Positions 17,331-27,553 of a DNA stretch of 64,000 nt are shown piece by piece (the first letter of the stretch is position 1; each line of letters starts with the position of its first letter). The translations under genes and the position numbers were made by a program. Below the pieces are notes generated by a model. It had not been told where the DNA came from, made no database searches, and worked only from the letters and a program-made list of their open reading frames with translations. The stretch is from Prevotella melaninogenica (GTDB taxonomy: Bacteria > Bacteroidota > Bacteroidia > Bacteroidales > Bacteroidaceae): positions 186,001-250,000 of the forward strand of contig NZ_CP054010.1 of assembly GCF_013267595.1 (NCBI RefSeq), given 5' to 3'.

Positions 17331-20300
17331 ATGATGGAAAAAGCATTAACGGTTTATAAAGCGTCAGCAGGTTCAGGTAAGACTTTTACGTTAGCATCAG
17401 AATATATTACTTTAGTGGTAAAGAATCCACAAGATTATAAGAAGATTCTTGCTGTTACCTTTACCAATAAGGCAACGCAGGAAATGAAAACGCGTATCCT
17501 TTCCCAGCTATATGGTATTGCTCATAAGTTGCCAGATTCTCAGGCATATTATGAACAGGTATTACGGAAGACAGGTTTCCCTGAACTCACGATTAGGGAG
17601 AATGCCGCTGAAGCTTTGTCGCTGCTTACCCATCATTATAATGAGTTTCGTGTACAGACGATTGACGCCTTCTTTCAATCTGTATTGCGTAATCTTGCTC
17701 GTGAACTGAATCTTACGGCTAATCTCCGTATTGATCTCAATGATGAACAAGTGGAAGCTCAGGCTGTCGATGAGTTGATTAATAGTCTTGAGGAAGGCGA
17801 AGAGGTCTTGACTTGGATTCGCGATTACATCGATAAAAATATTGAAGATGACAAGGGGTGGAACGTCATTGGACAGATAAAAGACTTTGGAAAGAATATT
17901 TTTAAGGACTTCTATAAAGACCATAAGGCAGAACTTGATAGTCGGTTTCGTGAAGAATCGTTTTTTGACGATTTCATCACAGATTTGCGTAAGATACGAA
18001 AGGAAAGTCCTAAGAAGGTTAAAGAACAGGCAGGGAAGTTACTTCAAAAAATAAGTGATGCTGGTGTTGATACTGGATATTTCATTAAAGGATTGTGTGG
18101 ATATATTACTAAGCAGTTTGAGAATGAACCTACAGATGAGGGACCATCTGCAAATGTGTTGAAATGTCTTGATAGTCCAGATAATTGGTTGGTGAAGAAA
18201 TGCCCTGCAGGGGAGAAAGAGCGCATTAGTACTCTTATCTCCGAATCATGGTATGATGACTTACTGCTATTAGAACAATATCGAAAAGAATGTTGGAAAG
18301 AGTATCAATCCAGTAATCTTACACTTAAACATCTTTCTCAACTTCGTCTTTTACATGCCATTTCTGAGGCTGTCGATGAGATTAATAAAGACACGAACCG
18401 ATTTATGCTAAGTAACACTCAGTCACTACTTAGCACTTTGATGAAAGATACTGATACTCCATTCGTTTTTGAAAAGATGGGTGCTTACTTGAAGCATATC
18501 ATGATTGATGAGTTTCAAGATACGAGTACTATTCAATGGACTAATTTCCGTAAGTTACTCGATAACTGTATGGCTCAAATAGAATCTCACAATTTGATTG
18601 TGGGTGATGTTAAGCAGAGTATTTATCGATGGCGTCAAGGTGATTGGAAATTACTAAACAATATTGAGCATGACTTCTCTGAAGAGCAAATAAAGATAGA
18701 ACCACTTGAGACCAACTATCGTTCTGAAGAGAATATAATCCGATTTAATAATGCTTTCTTTACGCAGGCTGTTATTCAAACAGTTAAAGAATTAGAGAGT
18801 GATGATATAAAAGGTGCTTCTCAGTTGATTGAAGCTTATAAAGAGATTGAACAGAAACCAAGAAAATATGATGGTAAGGGATCTGTTCATATAAAACTCT
18901 TTCCTTATGATAAAAAGGCAGTATCAGAATATAACGAGAATGTTCTCAATGAATTAGTTAGTAATATCCGTGAACTATTAAATCGCGGGTATAAACAAAA
19001 GGATATTGCTATTCTTGTCCGATCAAAAGGAGTAATACAAGATATTGCTGATAAATTCCAAGGTGAGTTTGGTACAGATGTAAGCATTGTTTCTGATGAG
19101 GCATTCCAATTGGATGCTTCGTTAGCTGTTAATGTGATTATTGCTGCTCTGCGATTGCTTACACATCCTGATGATAAACTTACAGAAAGTAAGTTGGTTA
19201 AGCTTTATCAACAACAAGTAATACAGACGAATAGAGATAATAATGCTTTATTTGTAGATGAAGGTGAAAGAGAATTAAAGTCTTTTTTACCAAGTGGTTA
19301 TGTAGATAAGTTTGATTTTTTGTTAAGATCGCCACTTGTAGACCTTGTTGATGAGATTTACTCACTTTTTAATCTCGGTAGTCTTGAAGGACAAAGTGCA
19401 TACGTATGTACATTCTACGATACATTGAATGAGTATTTGAGAGACCATCCTGCAGATATTGATGATTTCATCGAAGAATGGGAAGATAGTCTTTCAAGCA
19501 ATACAATTCAAAGTGATGAAGTTGATGGAATACGTTTGATTACCATTCATAAGAGTAAGGGATTGGAATATGATAACGTTCTGATTCCTTTCTGTGATTG
19601 GGGATTGGAGAAGACAGTAGGTAATACAATCTGGTGTCCAGGTGATAATAAGGAGAAGCCTTATGGAGAATTACCGTTGATTCCGATAGATTTTTCTAAA
19701 AAGATGATAGGTACTGTCTTTGAAGATGATTACAAAGAGGAGCATCTTCAGAATACTGTTGATAACATGAATTTGCTTTATGTTGCCTTTACACGTGCAG
19801 GAAAGAACCTATTTATTACTGGTAAAAAGGCTTCTAAAAGCACTTTTACTAAGCTACAAAATGGTAATACTGCCACAGATCGTTCACAGATTATTCAATT
19901 AGTTATTGATGATCTTGCTAATGAATTGCCAGGAGCAATGAGTGATGATGCTGGTGATAAGGAGGCTATCAGTTTTGATTTTGGTACTTTGTTGGATTGT
20001 GGACAGCGTATTGATAAGGAGAAGTCTACGGAGAATCCTTTTGAACTTACACCTAAGACGCATAAGTTAAAGATAGAAACTTTCCCCCATCCTGTTAGCT
20101 TCCGACAGAGTAATAAGAGTCATGACTTTATCAATGGTGAGGATATTGACCCTTCAGACGCAAATCGTTACATAAAGGTTGGAAATATACTTCACCAACT
20201 CTTTTCTACTATCCTTACAGAAGATGATATTGAACCACGCTTAAAGGAATTAGAGCAAGAAGGAGTTATCTATAATGATGAGGTTACATCGAGAGAATTG

Positions 20301-20633
20301 CAGAATAAGATTGCCAATGCTCTGATGAATGAGAAAGTAAAAGATTGGTTTAGTTCACGATGGAAGTTGTTTAATGAGTGCACTATTCTTGACTATGATA
20401 AGGAGAGTGGAGATATTCAAGAACATCGTCCTGACCGTGTAATGACCGATGGAAAAGAGATTATTGTAGTAGATTTCAAGTTCGGTAAACCACGTGAAGA
20501 ATATCATGAGCAAGTACAACGCTATATGACTTTGCTGATGCGCATGGGCTATGAGAAGGTCTCTGGTTATATTTGGTATGTCGTTAGAAACGAGATCGTA
20601 CCAACTCCTTTTCTCCCATTAAAGGGCGAATAG
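17331..20633 (+). CDS. addA: AddA/RecB-like helicase-nuclease subunit
   Basis: 1100 aa, the UvrD-family half of a double-strand-break end-processing complex. Walker A is ASAGSGKT (residues 11-18), followed by MIDEFQDTS (motif II), VGDVKQSIYRWRQGD (motif III) and LITIHKSKGLEYD (motif V region). The C-terminal PD-(D/E)xK nuclease reads RPDRVMTDGKEIIVVDFKFG, then QVQRYM. The partner gene follows after 52 bases. The complex degrades DNA ends and loads RecA, and in other bacteria it is controlled by a Chi sequence (not determinable here). ATGs at 17331 and 17334 are equivalent choices. Confidence 0.9.
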   Translation: MMEKALTVYKASAGSGKTFTLASEYITLVVKNPQDYKKILAVTFTNKATQEMKTRILSQLYGIAHKLPDSQAYYEQVLRKTGFPELTIRENAAEALSLLTHHYNEFRVQTIDAFFQSVLRNLARELNLTANLRIDLNDEQVEAQAVDELINSLEEGEEVLTWIRDYIDKNIEDDKGWNVIGQIKDFGKNIFKDFYKDHKAELDSRFREESFFDDFITDLRKIRKESPKKVKEQAGKLLQKISDAGVDTGYFIKGLCGYITKQFENEPTDEGPSANVLKCLDSPDNWLVKKCPAGEKERISTLISESWYDDLLLLEQYRKECWKEYQSSNLTLKHLSQLRLLHAISEAVDEINKDTNRFMLSNTQSLLSTLMKDTDTPFVFEKMGAYLKHIMIDEFQDTSTIQWTNFRKLLDNCMAQIESHNLIVGDVKQSIYRWRQGDWKLLNNIEHDFSEEQIKIEPLETNYRSEENIIRFNNAFFTQAVIQTVKELESDDIKGASQLIEAYKEIEQKPRKYDGKGSVHIKLFPYDKKAVSEYNENVLNELVSNIRELLNRGYKQKDIAILVRSKGVIQDIADKFQGEFGTDVSIVSDEAFQLDASLAVNVIIAALRLLTHPDDKLTESKLVKLYQQQVIQTNRDNNALFVDEGERELKSFLPSGYVDKFDFLLRSPLVDLVDEIYSLFNLGSLEGQSAYVCTFYDTLNEYLRDHPADIDDFIEEWEDSLSSNTIQSDEVDGIRLITIHKSKGLEYDNVLIPFCDWGLEKTVGNTIWCPGDNKEKPYGELPLIPIDFSKKMIGTVFEDDYKEEHLQNTVDNMNLLYVAFTRAGKNLFITGKKASKSTFTKLQNGNTATDRSQIIQLVIDDLANELPGAMSDDAGDKEAISFDFGTLLDCGQRIDKEKSTENPFELTPKTHKLKIETFPHPVSFRQSNKSHDFINGEDIDPSDANRYIKVGNILHQLFSTILTEDDIEPRLKELEQEGVIYNDEVTSRELQNKIANALMNEKVKDWFSSRWKLFNECTILDYDKESGDIQEHRPDRVMTDGKEIIVVDFKFGKPREEYHEQVQRYMTLLMRMGYEKVSGYIWYVVRNEIVPTPFLPLKGE

Positions 20634-20685
20634 CCTGTATAACTAACTTCATTTCATTCTTAACAAGCGTTCTGATATATAAATT

Positions 20686-23562
20686 ATGAATACATTTCTC
20701 GAACACGTTGCAGCTGATTTACTGAAGAAGTATGGTAATGACATGGCGCATATAGCTGTTGTCTTTCCTAATAAGCGTGCTGCACTCTTTCTGAATCAAG
20801 CATTAGCTCGATTGGCTGATGGTCCTGTATGGAGTCCAGCATATATTACCATCTCTGACTTCTTTCGTCAACATTCAGAGCTAACAATAGCTAATCCTAT
20901 TAAAAGTATTTGCGATCTTTATAAGAGTTACGTAGAGGTAACAGGCAATACGAATGAAACCTTAGATCACTTCTATGGTTGGGGGCAACTGCTCTTAGCC
21001 GATTTCGATGATATCGATAAGAATATGGCGAACACTGAGATGGTCTTCTCTAATATTTGTAACCTTAAAGAGTTAGATGATATTAGTTATCTTACCGATG
21101 AACAGAAAGTAGAATTACGCCGTTTCTTCGCTAATTTCGATGATAATTCAGAGGGTATTAGAGAGCGTTTTATAACTCTTTGGAATAAGTTGAATGATAT
21201 ATATAATGATTTCAAGCAAAGGCTTAAATCTCAAAAACTTGCATATGAAGGTATGCTTTATCGTGATGTGGTAGAGAAAACAAAGATAGAAGCACAATAT
21301 GAATGCTATGTTTTTGTCGGATTCAACGTACTTCAGAAGGTAGAACAGCTCCTCTTTAAGCTCTTTTTAAAGGAAGAAAAGGCAAGTTTCTATTGGGATT
21401 ATGACCGATATTATATGAAGTCAACAAATGAAGCGGGTAACTATATTCGTTGTTGGCTTGATAAATTCCCCAATGCTTTACCAAACGATAACGATGAATT
21501 GTACGATAATTTAGGTAAAGAGAAGGAAATAAATATTATCTCTGCTCCTACAGAGAACTTACAAGCACGTTATATCACCGAGTGGTTGCGTGAGAATGAA
21601 AGATATAAAGATGGTAAGCGAACAGCAATTGTTCTTTGTGATGAACATCTGTTGCAGACAGTAATCCATTGTATACCTGATGAAGTCGAAACTCTGAATG
21701 TCACAACGGGTTATCCGTTACAACAAACCCCGATTGCATCGATGGTTACGCAGCTTTGGGCGTTACAGACAGAAGGTTATTCAGTACAAGAACAGAGTTA
21801 TAGACTTCACTATGTAAACAGAGTATTACGACATCCTTATGGGAAGTATCTCACACCAAAAGTTGCCGAAATCATCGAACGATTGAATAGTGAACGACAG
21901 TTTTATGTAAAGCCAAAAGAAGGCTCAATCTTTGAATACCATCCAAGTGATAAGCAGAACCTACAAGTATTAGTTAATTGGTTGGCAGAAACTATCCGTT
22001 TCATCGGTGTAAATGGTGCAGCTGACAAAGACCCACTTTTTGAAGAGTCTGTTTTTCGTATGTACACCTTACTCACACGACTGTCTGATTTGATGATAAA
22101 TGGTGATTTAGATGCAGATAAGATAATCTTCCGTCGTCTATTAACACAGCTTATTGCTGCTACAAGTATTCCTTTCCATGGTGAACCAGCACGTGGAGTA
22201 CAAGTGATGGGCGTTCTTGAAACGCGTAATCTCGATTTCGATCATGTACTTGTGCTCTCTTGTAATGAAGGTAATATGCCAAAGGGAATAGACGATGCAT
22301 CATTCATACCTCATCTTATTCGTAAGGCATACGAGTTAACAACAATTGATAATAAGGTGTCTATCTACAGTTACTATTTCCATAGTCTGATTCAGCGGGC
22401 AAAAGATGTTACTTTCCTTTATAATAACTCCACTCAAGGTAGCCATACAGGAGAGATGAGTCGTTTTATTTTACAGTTGATGGTAGAGTGGAATCACCCA
22501 ATTCATCGATTAACTTTACAAGCAGGGCAAGAGCCTATGCACTGTGAAGCAGAAGTGGTTGAAAAGAATGAAGCTGTGCTGAAAAGACTCGATGAAATCA
22601 GTTATTTCTCCCCAACTGCTATTAATACATATATAACTTGCCAGCTAAAGTATTACTTTAAGTATATTGCAGGTATTAATGAACTCGATGAAGTCGATGT
22701 AGATGATGTTGATAATCGAATGTTTGGTAATATCTTTCATACAGCAGCACAGCTTATGTATGAAAAGTTACTGCCAAGAGAAGTCATCACAGCTAAGAAC
22801 ATAGATTATTTGTTGAAGACTGGTAAGAGCACACAGTCACTCACATCAGGCAATGCAGAACTTACATTGGATGATATTGTCGACGAGGCATTTGCTACTG
22901 AACTATTTCATCAACAACGAGGAGTAAAGAAACATCCAAAGCTCAATGGACTCCAACTCATCAATCGTGAAGTTATCATAAAGTACCTTCATCAATTATT
23001 GCGAATTGATCGACGTTCTGCCCCATTGCGTGTGATTGGTCATGAGTTTCCTGTTAAACGTTCATTGACAATTAATGTGAATGGATTGGAGAAGCAAATA
23101 GAAACAGGTGGACGTATTGACCGTTTAGACGAGATTCTTGTTGATAGTGATAGCGCACGCTTGCGAGTTGTAGACTATAAGACTGGTGGAAAAGCAGCGG
23201 AGTCACTGAAAAGTGTTGATGAAATGTTCGATTCAAAGAACTTAAGTAAAAAGAGTGATTACACAATGCAGGTGATGCTCTACAGTCTTATTGAAGCAAA
23301 GAACGATTCTGAACATAATCCAAATCATCGTGCTGTTAGTCCAGCTTTGCTCTTTATCCAACATGCAGGTAGTGAAGATTATACTCCAGTACTATCAATA
23401 GATAAGGAGGAAGTTACTGATGTCACCGTATATGAAGAGGATTTTCTTAGAAATCTCACGGAGAAACTCGAAGAAATACATAATCCCAATATAGCTTTTG
23501 CTCCAACCGACAATACTGATAGTTGTCAATACTGTCCTTATAAACAGATGTGTGGACGATAA
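20686..23562 (+). CDS. addB: AddB-like nuclease subunit with Fe-S cysteines
   Basis: 958 aa. The region where AddB of Firmicutes has a P-loop reads VVFPNKRAALFLNQ, with no GxGKS/T, so this helicase-like half is probably not an ATPase. The C-terminal nuclease has GGRIDRLDEI...RVVDYKTGGK. Cys652 together with Cys947, Cys950 and Cys956 forms the C-x(n)-C-x2-C-x5-C pattern of the Fe-S nuclease domain of AddB. It works with AddA in recombinational repair. Confidence 0.88.
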   Translation: MNTFLEHVAADLLKKYGNDMAHIAVVFPNKRAALFLNQALARLADGPVWSPAYITISDFFRQHSELTIANPIKSICDLYKSYVEVTGNTNETLDHFYGWGQLLLADFDDIDKNMANTEMVFSNICNLKELDDISYLTDEQKVELRRFFANFDDNSEGIRERFITLWNKLNDIYNDFKQRLKSQKLAYEGMLYRDVVEKTKIEAQYECYVFVGFNVLQKVEQLLFKLFLKEEKASFYWDYDRYYMKSTNEAGNYIRCWLDKFPNALPNDNDELYDNLGKEKEINIISAPTENLQARYITEWLRENERYKDGKRTAIVLCDEHLLQTVIHCIPDEVETLNVTTGYPLQQTPIASMVTQLWALQTEGYSVQEQSYRLHYVNRVLRHPYGKYLTPKVAEIIERLNSERQFYVKPKEGSIFEYHPSDKQNLQVLVNWLAETIRFIGVNGAADKDPLFEESVFRMYTLLTRLSDLMINGDLDADKIIFRRLLTQLIAATSIPFHGEPARGVQVMGVLETRNLDFDHVLVLSCNEGNMPKGIDDASFIPHLIRKAYELTTIDNKVSIYSYYFHSLIQRAKDVTFLYNNSTQGSHTGEMSRFILQLMVEWNHPIHRLTLQAGQEPMHCEAEVVEKNEAVLKRLDEISYFSPTAINTYITCQLKYYFKYIAGINELDEVDVDDVDNRMFGNIFHTAAQLMYEKLLPREVITAKNIDYLLKTGKSTQSLTSGNAELTLDDIVDEAFATELFHQQRGVKKHPKLNGLQLINREVIIKYLHQLLRIDRRSAPLRVIGHEFPVKRSLTINVNGLEKQIETGGRIDRLDEILVDSDSARLRVVDYKTGGKAAESLKSVDEMFDSKNLSKKSDYTMQVMLYSLIEAKNDSEHNPNHRAVSPALLFIQHAGSEDYTPVLSIDKEEVTDVTVYEEDFLRNLTEKLEEIHNPNIAFAPTDNTDSCQYCPYKQMCGR

Positions 23563-23572
23563 TTACAGCTAT

Positions 23573-23628
23573 AAACGATAATAGGCGGTCATAAATGCGA
23601 ATACATTTATGACCGCCTATTATCGTTT
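23573..23628. terminator. Bidirectional terminator, perfect 25-bp stem
   Basis: 23573-23597 and 23604-23628 are exact reverse complements around the loop CGAATA. The arms end in AAACGATA and TATCGTTT. It lies between the convergent addB and pcrA genes. Confidence 0.85.
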
Positions 23629-23638
23629 TCTATTGTTA

Positions 23639-26194
23639 TTAACCAATAACCTTAAACTTGGCAAACTTCAGCAGTAGTTGTTTGGTTCCTGCATTACGGA
23701 ACTCAACAGTTGCCTTAGCATTTTCTCCAGAACCTTCAAGATTTAATACCTTTCCAATACCAAAGCGTTGATGTTCAATGGTCACACCAACACTGAGTCC
23801 AGCTACTGAGGCTGTCGATGAAACCGAGGATATTGAAGTACTCTCTGTCGATAATGTCCTACCACCATTTGTCATTGCAGACGAAAGCCGTTTGAAGTTA
23901 CCACCCTCCGCTATTAATCTGCGTTTAGCACGCTCAGAGAATGGGTCAACAGCAGCTTCAGGACGTTTACGTTCAGTTATCTTAGGTTTCGGGTCAGCGC
24001 GAAATTGACTTGCAACAGGATTTGAATTCTGCCATCTTGAACCCATTTGACGATATTCTTGTCCCCAAGGTCTGCTACCAGTATATGCCTTGTTTGGCTC
24101 GTATTCACGGAAGTTATCTCCTGAACCATTATGTCCCCAAGGACTTCTTGCGCTATTGTCCTCATCCCAAGGCATCTTACGTCGTTCACCTCCAAAAGCA
24201 CTGTTTGCTTCATCTTCTACATGAATCAATGCAGGGTCGAAATCATTTAAGAATCGACTTGGATTATCAATTTGCATTGTTCCATATCGAAAACGGTTCT
24301 TTGCATTCGTCAATATACAATGTCGTTCGGCACGTGTTATAGCCACATAGAGTAATCTTCTCTCTTCTTCTATCTCACGTTTTGAACTTGCTGACATAGG
24401 ACTTGGGAATATATTTTCCTCCAATCCAACGACAAACACAGTAGGGAATTCCAATCCCTTTGCTGCGTGAATTGTCATCAATGTCACTTTCGGGGTGTCA
24501 TCGTCTTCCTTGTCAGCATCTGTGTATAATGCTACTTCCTGAAGGTAGTCAGTAAGGTAGACATTCTCTTCTCGTCCTTCTTCGCGTCCAGAGTCCACAA
24601 AACCCTGCATAGCCGACATAAACTCTTCCAAGTTCTCTCGACGAGCCAAGTCCTCTGGTTCACTACCCGAACGGATATCAGCACTCACCCCACTCTCTTC
24701 AATAATCTCCTTTCCAAGTTCATATGCATCCTTCAGTGCTACATTCTTAATAAATCCACTGATAAGCGTTCTGAAAGCAAAAAGCTTTGTCATTGTGCCC
24801 TTATTGACATCTAATCCATATTGAATAGGATTGAGGATAGTTTCCCATAGCGATACAGAATTTCGCTGGGCACAATCAATAATCTTTTGAATGGTCGTAT
24901 TACCAATTCCACGTGTTGGGTAATTGATGATACGTCGGAAGGCCTCTTCGTCATCAGGATTAGAAACCAAGCGGAAATATGCGATGATATCTTTGATTTC
25001 CTTACGTTGATAGAAAGAAAGTCCACCGATAATCTTGTAAGGAATGCCCTGTTTACGGAATTCATCCTCGAAAGAACGACTCTGTGCATTCGTACGGTAG
25101 AGAATGGCAAAGTTGCCATAGTCACAATCGTCATTGCGTTTGATACGCTTCAGTTCATTCGCAACAACCATAGCCTCTTCCCTATCACTGTAGCAAGGCT
25201 TATAGAGAATCTTGTCTCCTTCGGCTTCTTTAGAAAATACATCCTTAGGAATCTGTCGTTCGTTGTGTTTCATCAACGAATTAGCAGCCTGTACGATGAG
25301 CTGTGTTGAACGGTAATTGCGCTCTAACTTAAAGAGTTTAGCATCTTCAAACTTATTCTTAAAGTCAAGGATATTGTCGATATTTGCACCACGGAAAGAA
25401 TAGATACTCTGATAGTCATCCCCCACAACACAGATACGACGATGTGTCTCAGCCAACTGGCTGATGATACTAACCTGCGCATAGTTTGTGTCTTGATACT
25501 CGTCTACCAAGATATATTCAAACTGCTGTCCATACTTCTCTCTAATCTCTTTGTTATCACGGAAGAGCAAGAAGGTATAAAGCAGAATATCGTCAAAGTC
25601 CATAGCATTTGCCTGGCGACATCTTGCTTCGTATGCTTTGTAAATCATGTGGATTGCAGGCATACGTGTACTTCGGTCACGCTCAATGGCAGCACGGTCT
25701 TCTGCATATTCTGAAGCAGTAATAAGATGGTTCTTTGCCATTGAAATAAAGTTATGCACTGAGGCTGGCTTATACGTTTTCTCGTCAAGGTCTAAGGCCT
25801 TTACAATACTCTTAATCAGTGAACGAGAGTCGTTTTCATCATAAATAGTGAAATTACTTCCAAAGCCGATAGCCTCTCCTTCACGACGTAGGATACGTGC
25901 AAAGATGGAATGGAAAGTACCCATATAAAGATGTTGCGCATCTTTAGCGGTTGTTATCTGTGCGATACGTTCCTTCATCTCTCTTGCAGCTTTGTTTGTA
26001 AACGTAAGTGCAAGAATGTTCCATGGGGCTAAACCTTTATTAAGTAGATAGGCAATCTTATAGGTAAGCACACGTGTCTTACCAGAACCTGCACCAGCAA
26101 TTACCAGTGATGGTCCTGTACAATACTCAACTGCCTCACGCTGGCTTTCGTTCAGTGCGGCGAGGATAGCCTCTTCCTTATCTTGATTTATCAT
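23639..26194 (-). CDS. pcrA: UvrD/PcrA-type ATP-dependent DNA helicase
   Basis: 851 aa. This SF1 3'-5' helicase serves excision repair and removal of replication blocks. Walker A is AGAGSGKTRVLTYKIAYLL, motif II is ILVDEYQDTN, and VVGDDYQSIYSFRGA and VTLMTIHAAKGLEFP are motifs III and V. The ~200-residue C-terminal extension is Ser/Gly-rich and ends in a Tudor-like segment (VGVTIEHQRFGIGKVLNLEG...LLLKFAKFKVI), which in PcrA binds RNA polymerase. It converges on addB. Confidence 0.92.
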   Translation of the reverse strand: MINQDKEEAILAALNESQREAVEYCTGPSLVIAGAGSGKTRVLTYKIAYLLNKGLAPWNILALTFTNKAAREMKERIAQITTAKDAQHLYMGTFHSIFARILRREGEAIGFGSNFTIYDENDSRSLIKSIVKALDLDEKTYKPASVHNFISMAKNHLITASEYAEDRAAIERDRSTRMPAIHMIYKAYEARCRQANAMDFDDILLYTFLLFRDNKEIREKYGQQFEYILVDEYQDTNYAQVSIISQLAETHRRICVVGDDYQSIYSFRGANIDNILDFKNKFEDAKLFKLERNYRSTQLIVQAANSLMKHNERQIPKDVFSKEAEGDKILYKPCYSDREEAMVVANELKRIKRNDDCDYGNFAILYRTNAQSRSFEDEFRKQGIPYKIIGGLSFYQRKEIKDIIAYFRLVSNPDDEEAFRRIINYPTRGIGNTTIQKIIDCAQRNSVSLWETILNPIQYGLDVNKGTMTKLFAFRTLISGFIKNVALKDAYELGKEIIEESGVSADIRSGSEPEDLARRENLEEFMSAMQGFVDSGREEGREENVYLTDYLQEVALYTDADKEDDDTPKVTLMTIHAAKGLEFPTVFVVGLEENIFPSPMSASSKREIEEERRLLYVAITRAERHCILTNAKNRFRYGTMQIDNPSRFLNDFDPALIHVEDEANSAFGGERRKMPWDEDNSARSPWGHNGSGDNFREYEPNKAYTGSRPWGQEYRQMGSRWQNSNPVASQFRADPKPKITERKRPEAAVDPFSERAKRRLIAEGGNFKRLSSAMTNGGRTLSTESTSISSVSSTASVAGLSVGVTIEHQRFGIGKVLNLEGSGENAKATVEFRNAGTKQLLLKFAKFKVIG

Positions 26195-26251
26195 TTTATC
26201 TTTTTTGTTTTTGTCGAACAGAATTGTTTAATAAACTAATATACAGCCTTT

Positions 26252-26941
26252 TTAATGTTCTTCTGGGAAAGCTGGTATAAAAGTCATTTGGTGTTCAATC
26301 TGTCCGATTCTCTTGCGCATATAAGGTCCAGGACTCTTTGAAGAGAAGCGACGTGGATTAGGTAATGTCGCTGCTATGAGTGCACAATCTCTTCGACTAA
26401 GTTGGCTGGCCTCCATACCGAAATTCTGTTCAGCACAAGCTTCAACGCCATAGATTCCATCGCCCATCTCAATTGAATTAAGATAAACCTCCATGATACG
26501 TTGTTTGCTCCATAGTGTCTCTATGAGGAAAGTGAAATAAACCTCCAATCCTTTTCTTACCCATGAGCGTCCCTGCCACAGAAAGACATTCTTTGCGGTT
26601 TGCTGAGAGATGGTAGAGCCACCACGTAGTTTCTTCCCTTTCTTTAGGTGGTCTTCTGCAGCTTTCTCGATAGCTTGATAGTCGAAACCATGATGCGTAA
26701 GGAAGCGTTGGTCCTCACTTGCCATCACTGCTACAGGCATTGATTTTGACATCTTCTCTAACGGAACCCATTCATGGTAAAGTTTCACAGACTCTCCTTT
26801 ACCAATCTGTTCGAAACAACGACTAATCATCAGAGGGGTAAAGTATACAGGTATAAAGCGATAGACAACTACCGCCAATATTGTAGAGATAAAGGTTAGG
26901 GATAATACCCATCTTATCACTTTAAAAATCTTCTTGAACAT
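26252..26941 (-). CDS. mtgA: Monofunctional biosynthetic peptidoglycan transglycosylase (GT51)
   Basis: 229 aa from the ATG at 26941. The open frame extends to a TTG at 26965, but that codon lies inside a TACCTTTG promoter element, so the ATG is preferred. One N-terminal membrane anchor (VLSLTFISTILAVVVYRF) precedes the GT51 domain: ASEDQRFLTHHGFD (catalytic Glu of EDxxF), RGGSTISQQTAKNVFLW and EVYLNSIEMGDGIYGVEAC. It polymerises lipid II into glycan strands and has no transpeptidase domain. Confidence 0.93.
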   Translation of the reverse strand: MFKKIFKVIRWVLSLTFISTILAVVVYRFIPVYFTPLMISRCFEQIGKGESVKLYHEWVPLEKMSKSMPVAVMASEDQRFLTHHGFDYQAIEKAAEDHLKKGKKLRGGSTISQQTAKNVFLWQGRSWVRKGLEVYFTFLIETLWSKQRIMEVYLNSIEMGDGIYGVEACAEQNFGMEASQLSRRDCALIAATLPNPRRFSSKSPGPYMRKRIGQIEHQMTFIPAFPEEH

Positions 26942-26962
26942 AGTTAATGAGTTAATTATCTG

Positions 26963-26991
26963 CAAAGGTACTAAATCTTATCCGATAGCAA
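26963..26991 (-). promoter_or_regulatory. Promoter of mtgA
   Basis: On the minus strand, TTG (26991-26989), 18 bp, then TACCTTTG (26970-26963). The element ends 21 bases before the chosen ATG and overlaps the alternative TTG start, which is why that start was rejected. Confidence 0.55.
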
Positions 26992-27200
26992 GCGGGAAGG
27001 AGGAGTTTTTTTCCTCTGTAAAAACAGCTTTAAAAATCTGAACAATAACACAATCAAATCAACCCTACTACTGTACAGTAAATATTCCCATAGAAGTTAA
27101 AACTGAAGTTAGTCGATAAGTATATCTTTTATTTTTACATGTAATTCCTCGCTCTATTTATAAAGGGATGTAAACTTTTTTCTAACTCTTCGAAATCAGT

Positions 27201-27344
27201 ACATGCTCTTTTAGCTTCTTAAAGACGCCCAATTGACTTGCAATAGGTGCCCTTTTGAGGTCTTACTAACGCCCTTTTGAAGTCCAATTAAGCACCTTTA
27301 CTTTTACTATTTTGTAACTTGTTGATTTATTGAAGGTTACAAAA
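27201..27344 (+). repeat. 22-bp iterated array, family A, copy 2
   Basis: Units begin at 27205, 27227, 27249, 27271 and 27293 (exact 22-bp steps), starting GCTCTTTTAG, GCCCAATTGA, GCCCTTTTGA, GCCCTTTTGA and CACCTTTA. It ends with the clearest copy of the trailing inverted repeat, TTTTGTAAC...GTTACAAAA (27310-27344). It lies in the 612-base gap between mtgA and htpG. That gap otherwise holds only the mtgA promoter and the htpG terminator. Confidence 0.88.
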
Positions 27345-27446
27345 CAACTTGTGATGGGGCGTTTTTGCCTTTCTTTGAGGATTTTTATTTGGATTTATGT
27401 AATGATTTTTTATGGTAGAAGCTACGTTTTTTTGAGGTGAAAAAAG

Positions 27447-27513
27447 AAAGGTTCCTCCGTTAAAGATATACGCCTATAAAATAAGCGTCTACACATTTAA
27501 CGGAAGAACCTTT
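27447..27513 (-). terminator. Terminator of htpG
   Basis: An 18-bp stem with one mismatch (27447-27464 with 27496-27513; AAAGGTTC...GAACCTTT) has a loop containing a nested ACGC/GCGT pairing. In the htpG direction it is followed by a T-run (CTTTTTTC). Confidence 0.8.
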
Positions 27514-27553
27514 TAATTACTTTGTGTATATAAGTAGGATAGCTACTTTATTT

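Noticed and set aside
26942..26965. TTG start for mtgA
   Set aside because: The TTG lies inside a TACCTTTG promoter element. The ATG at 26941 fits the family start.
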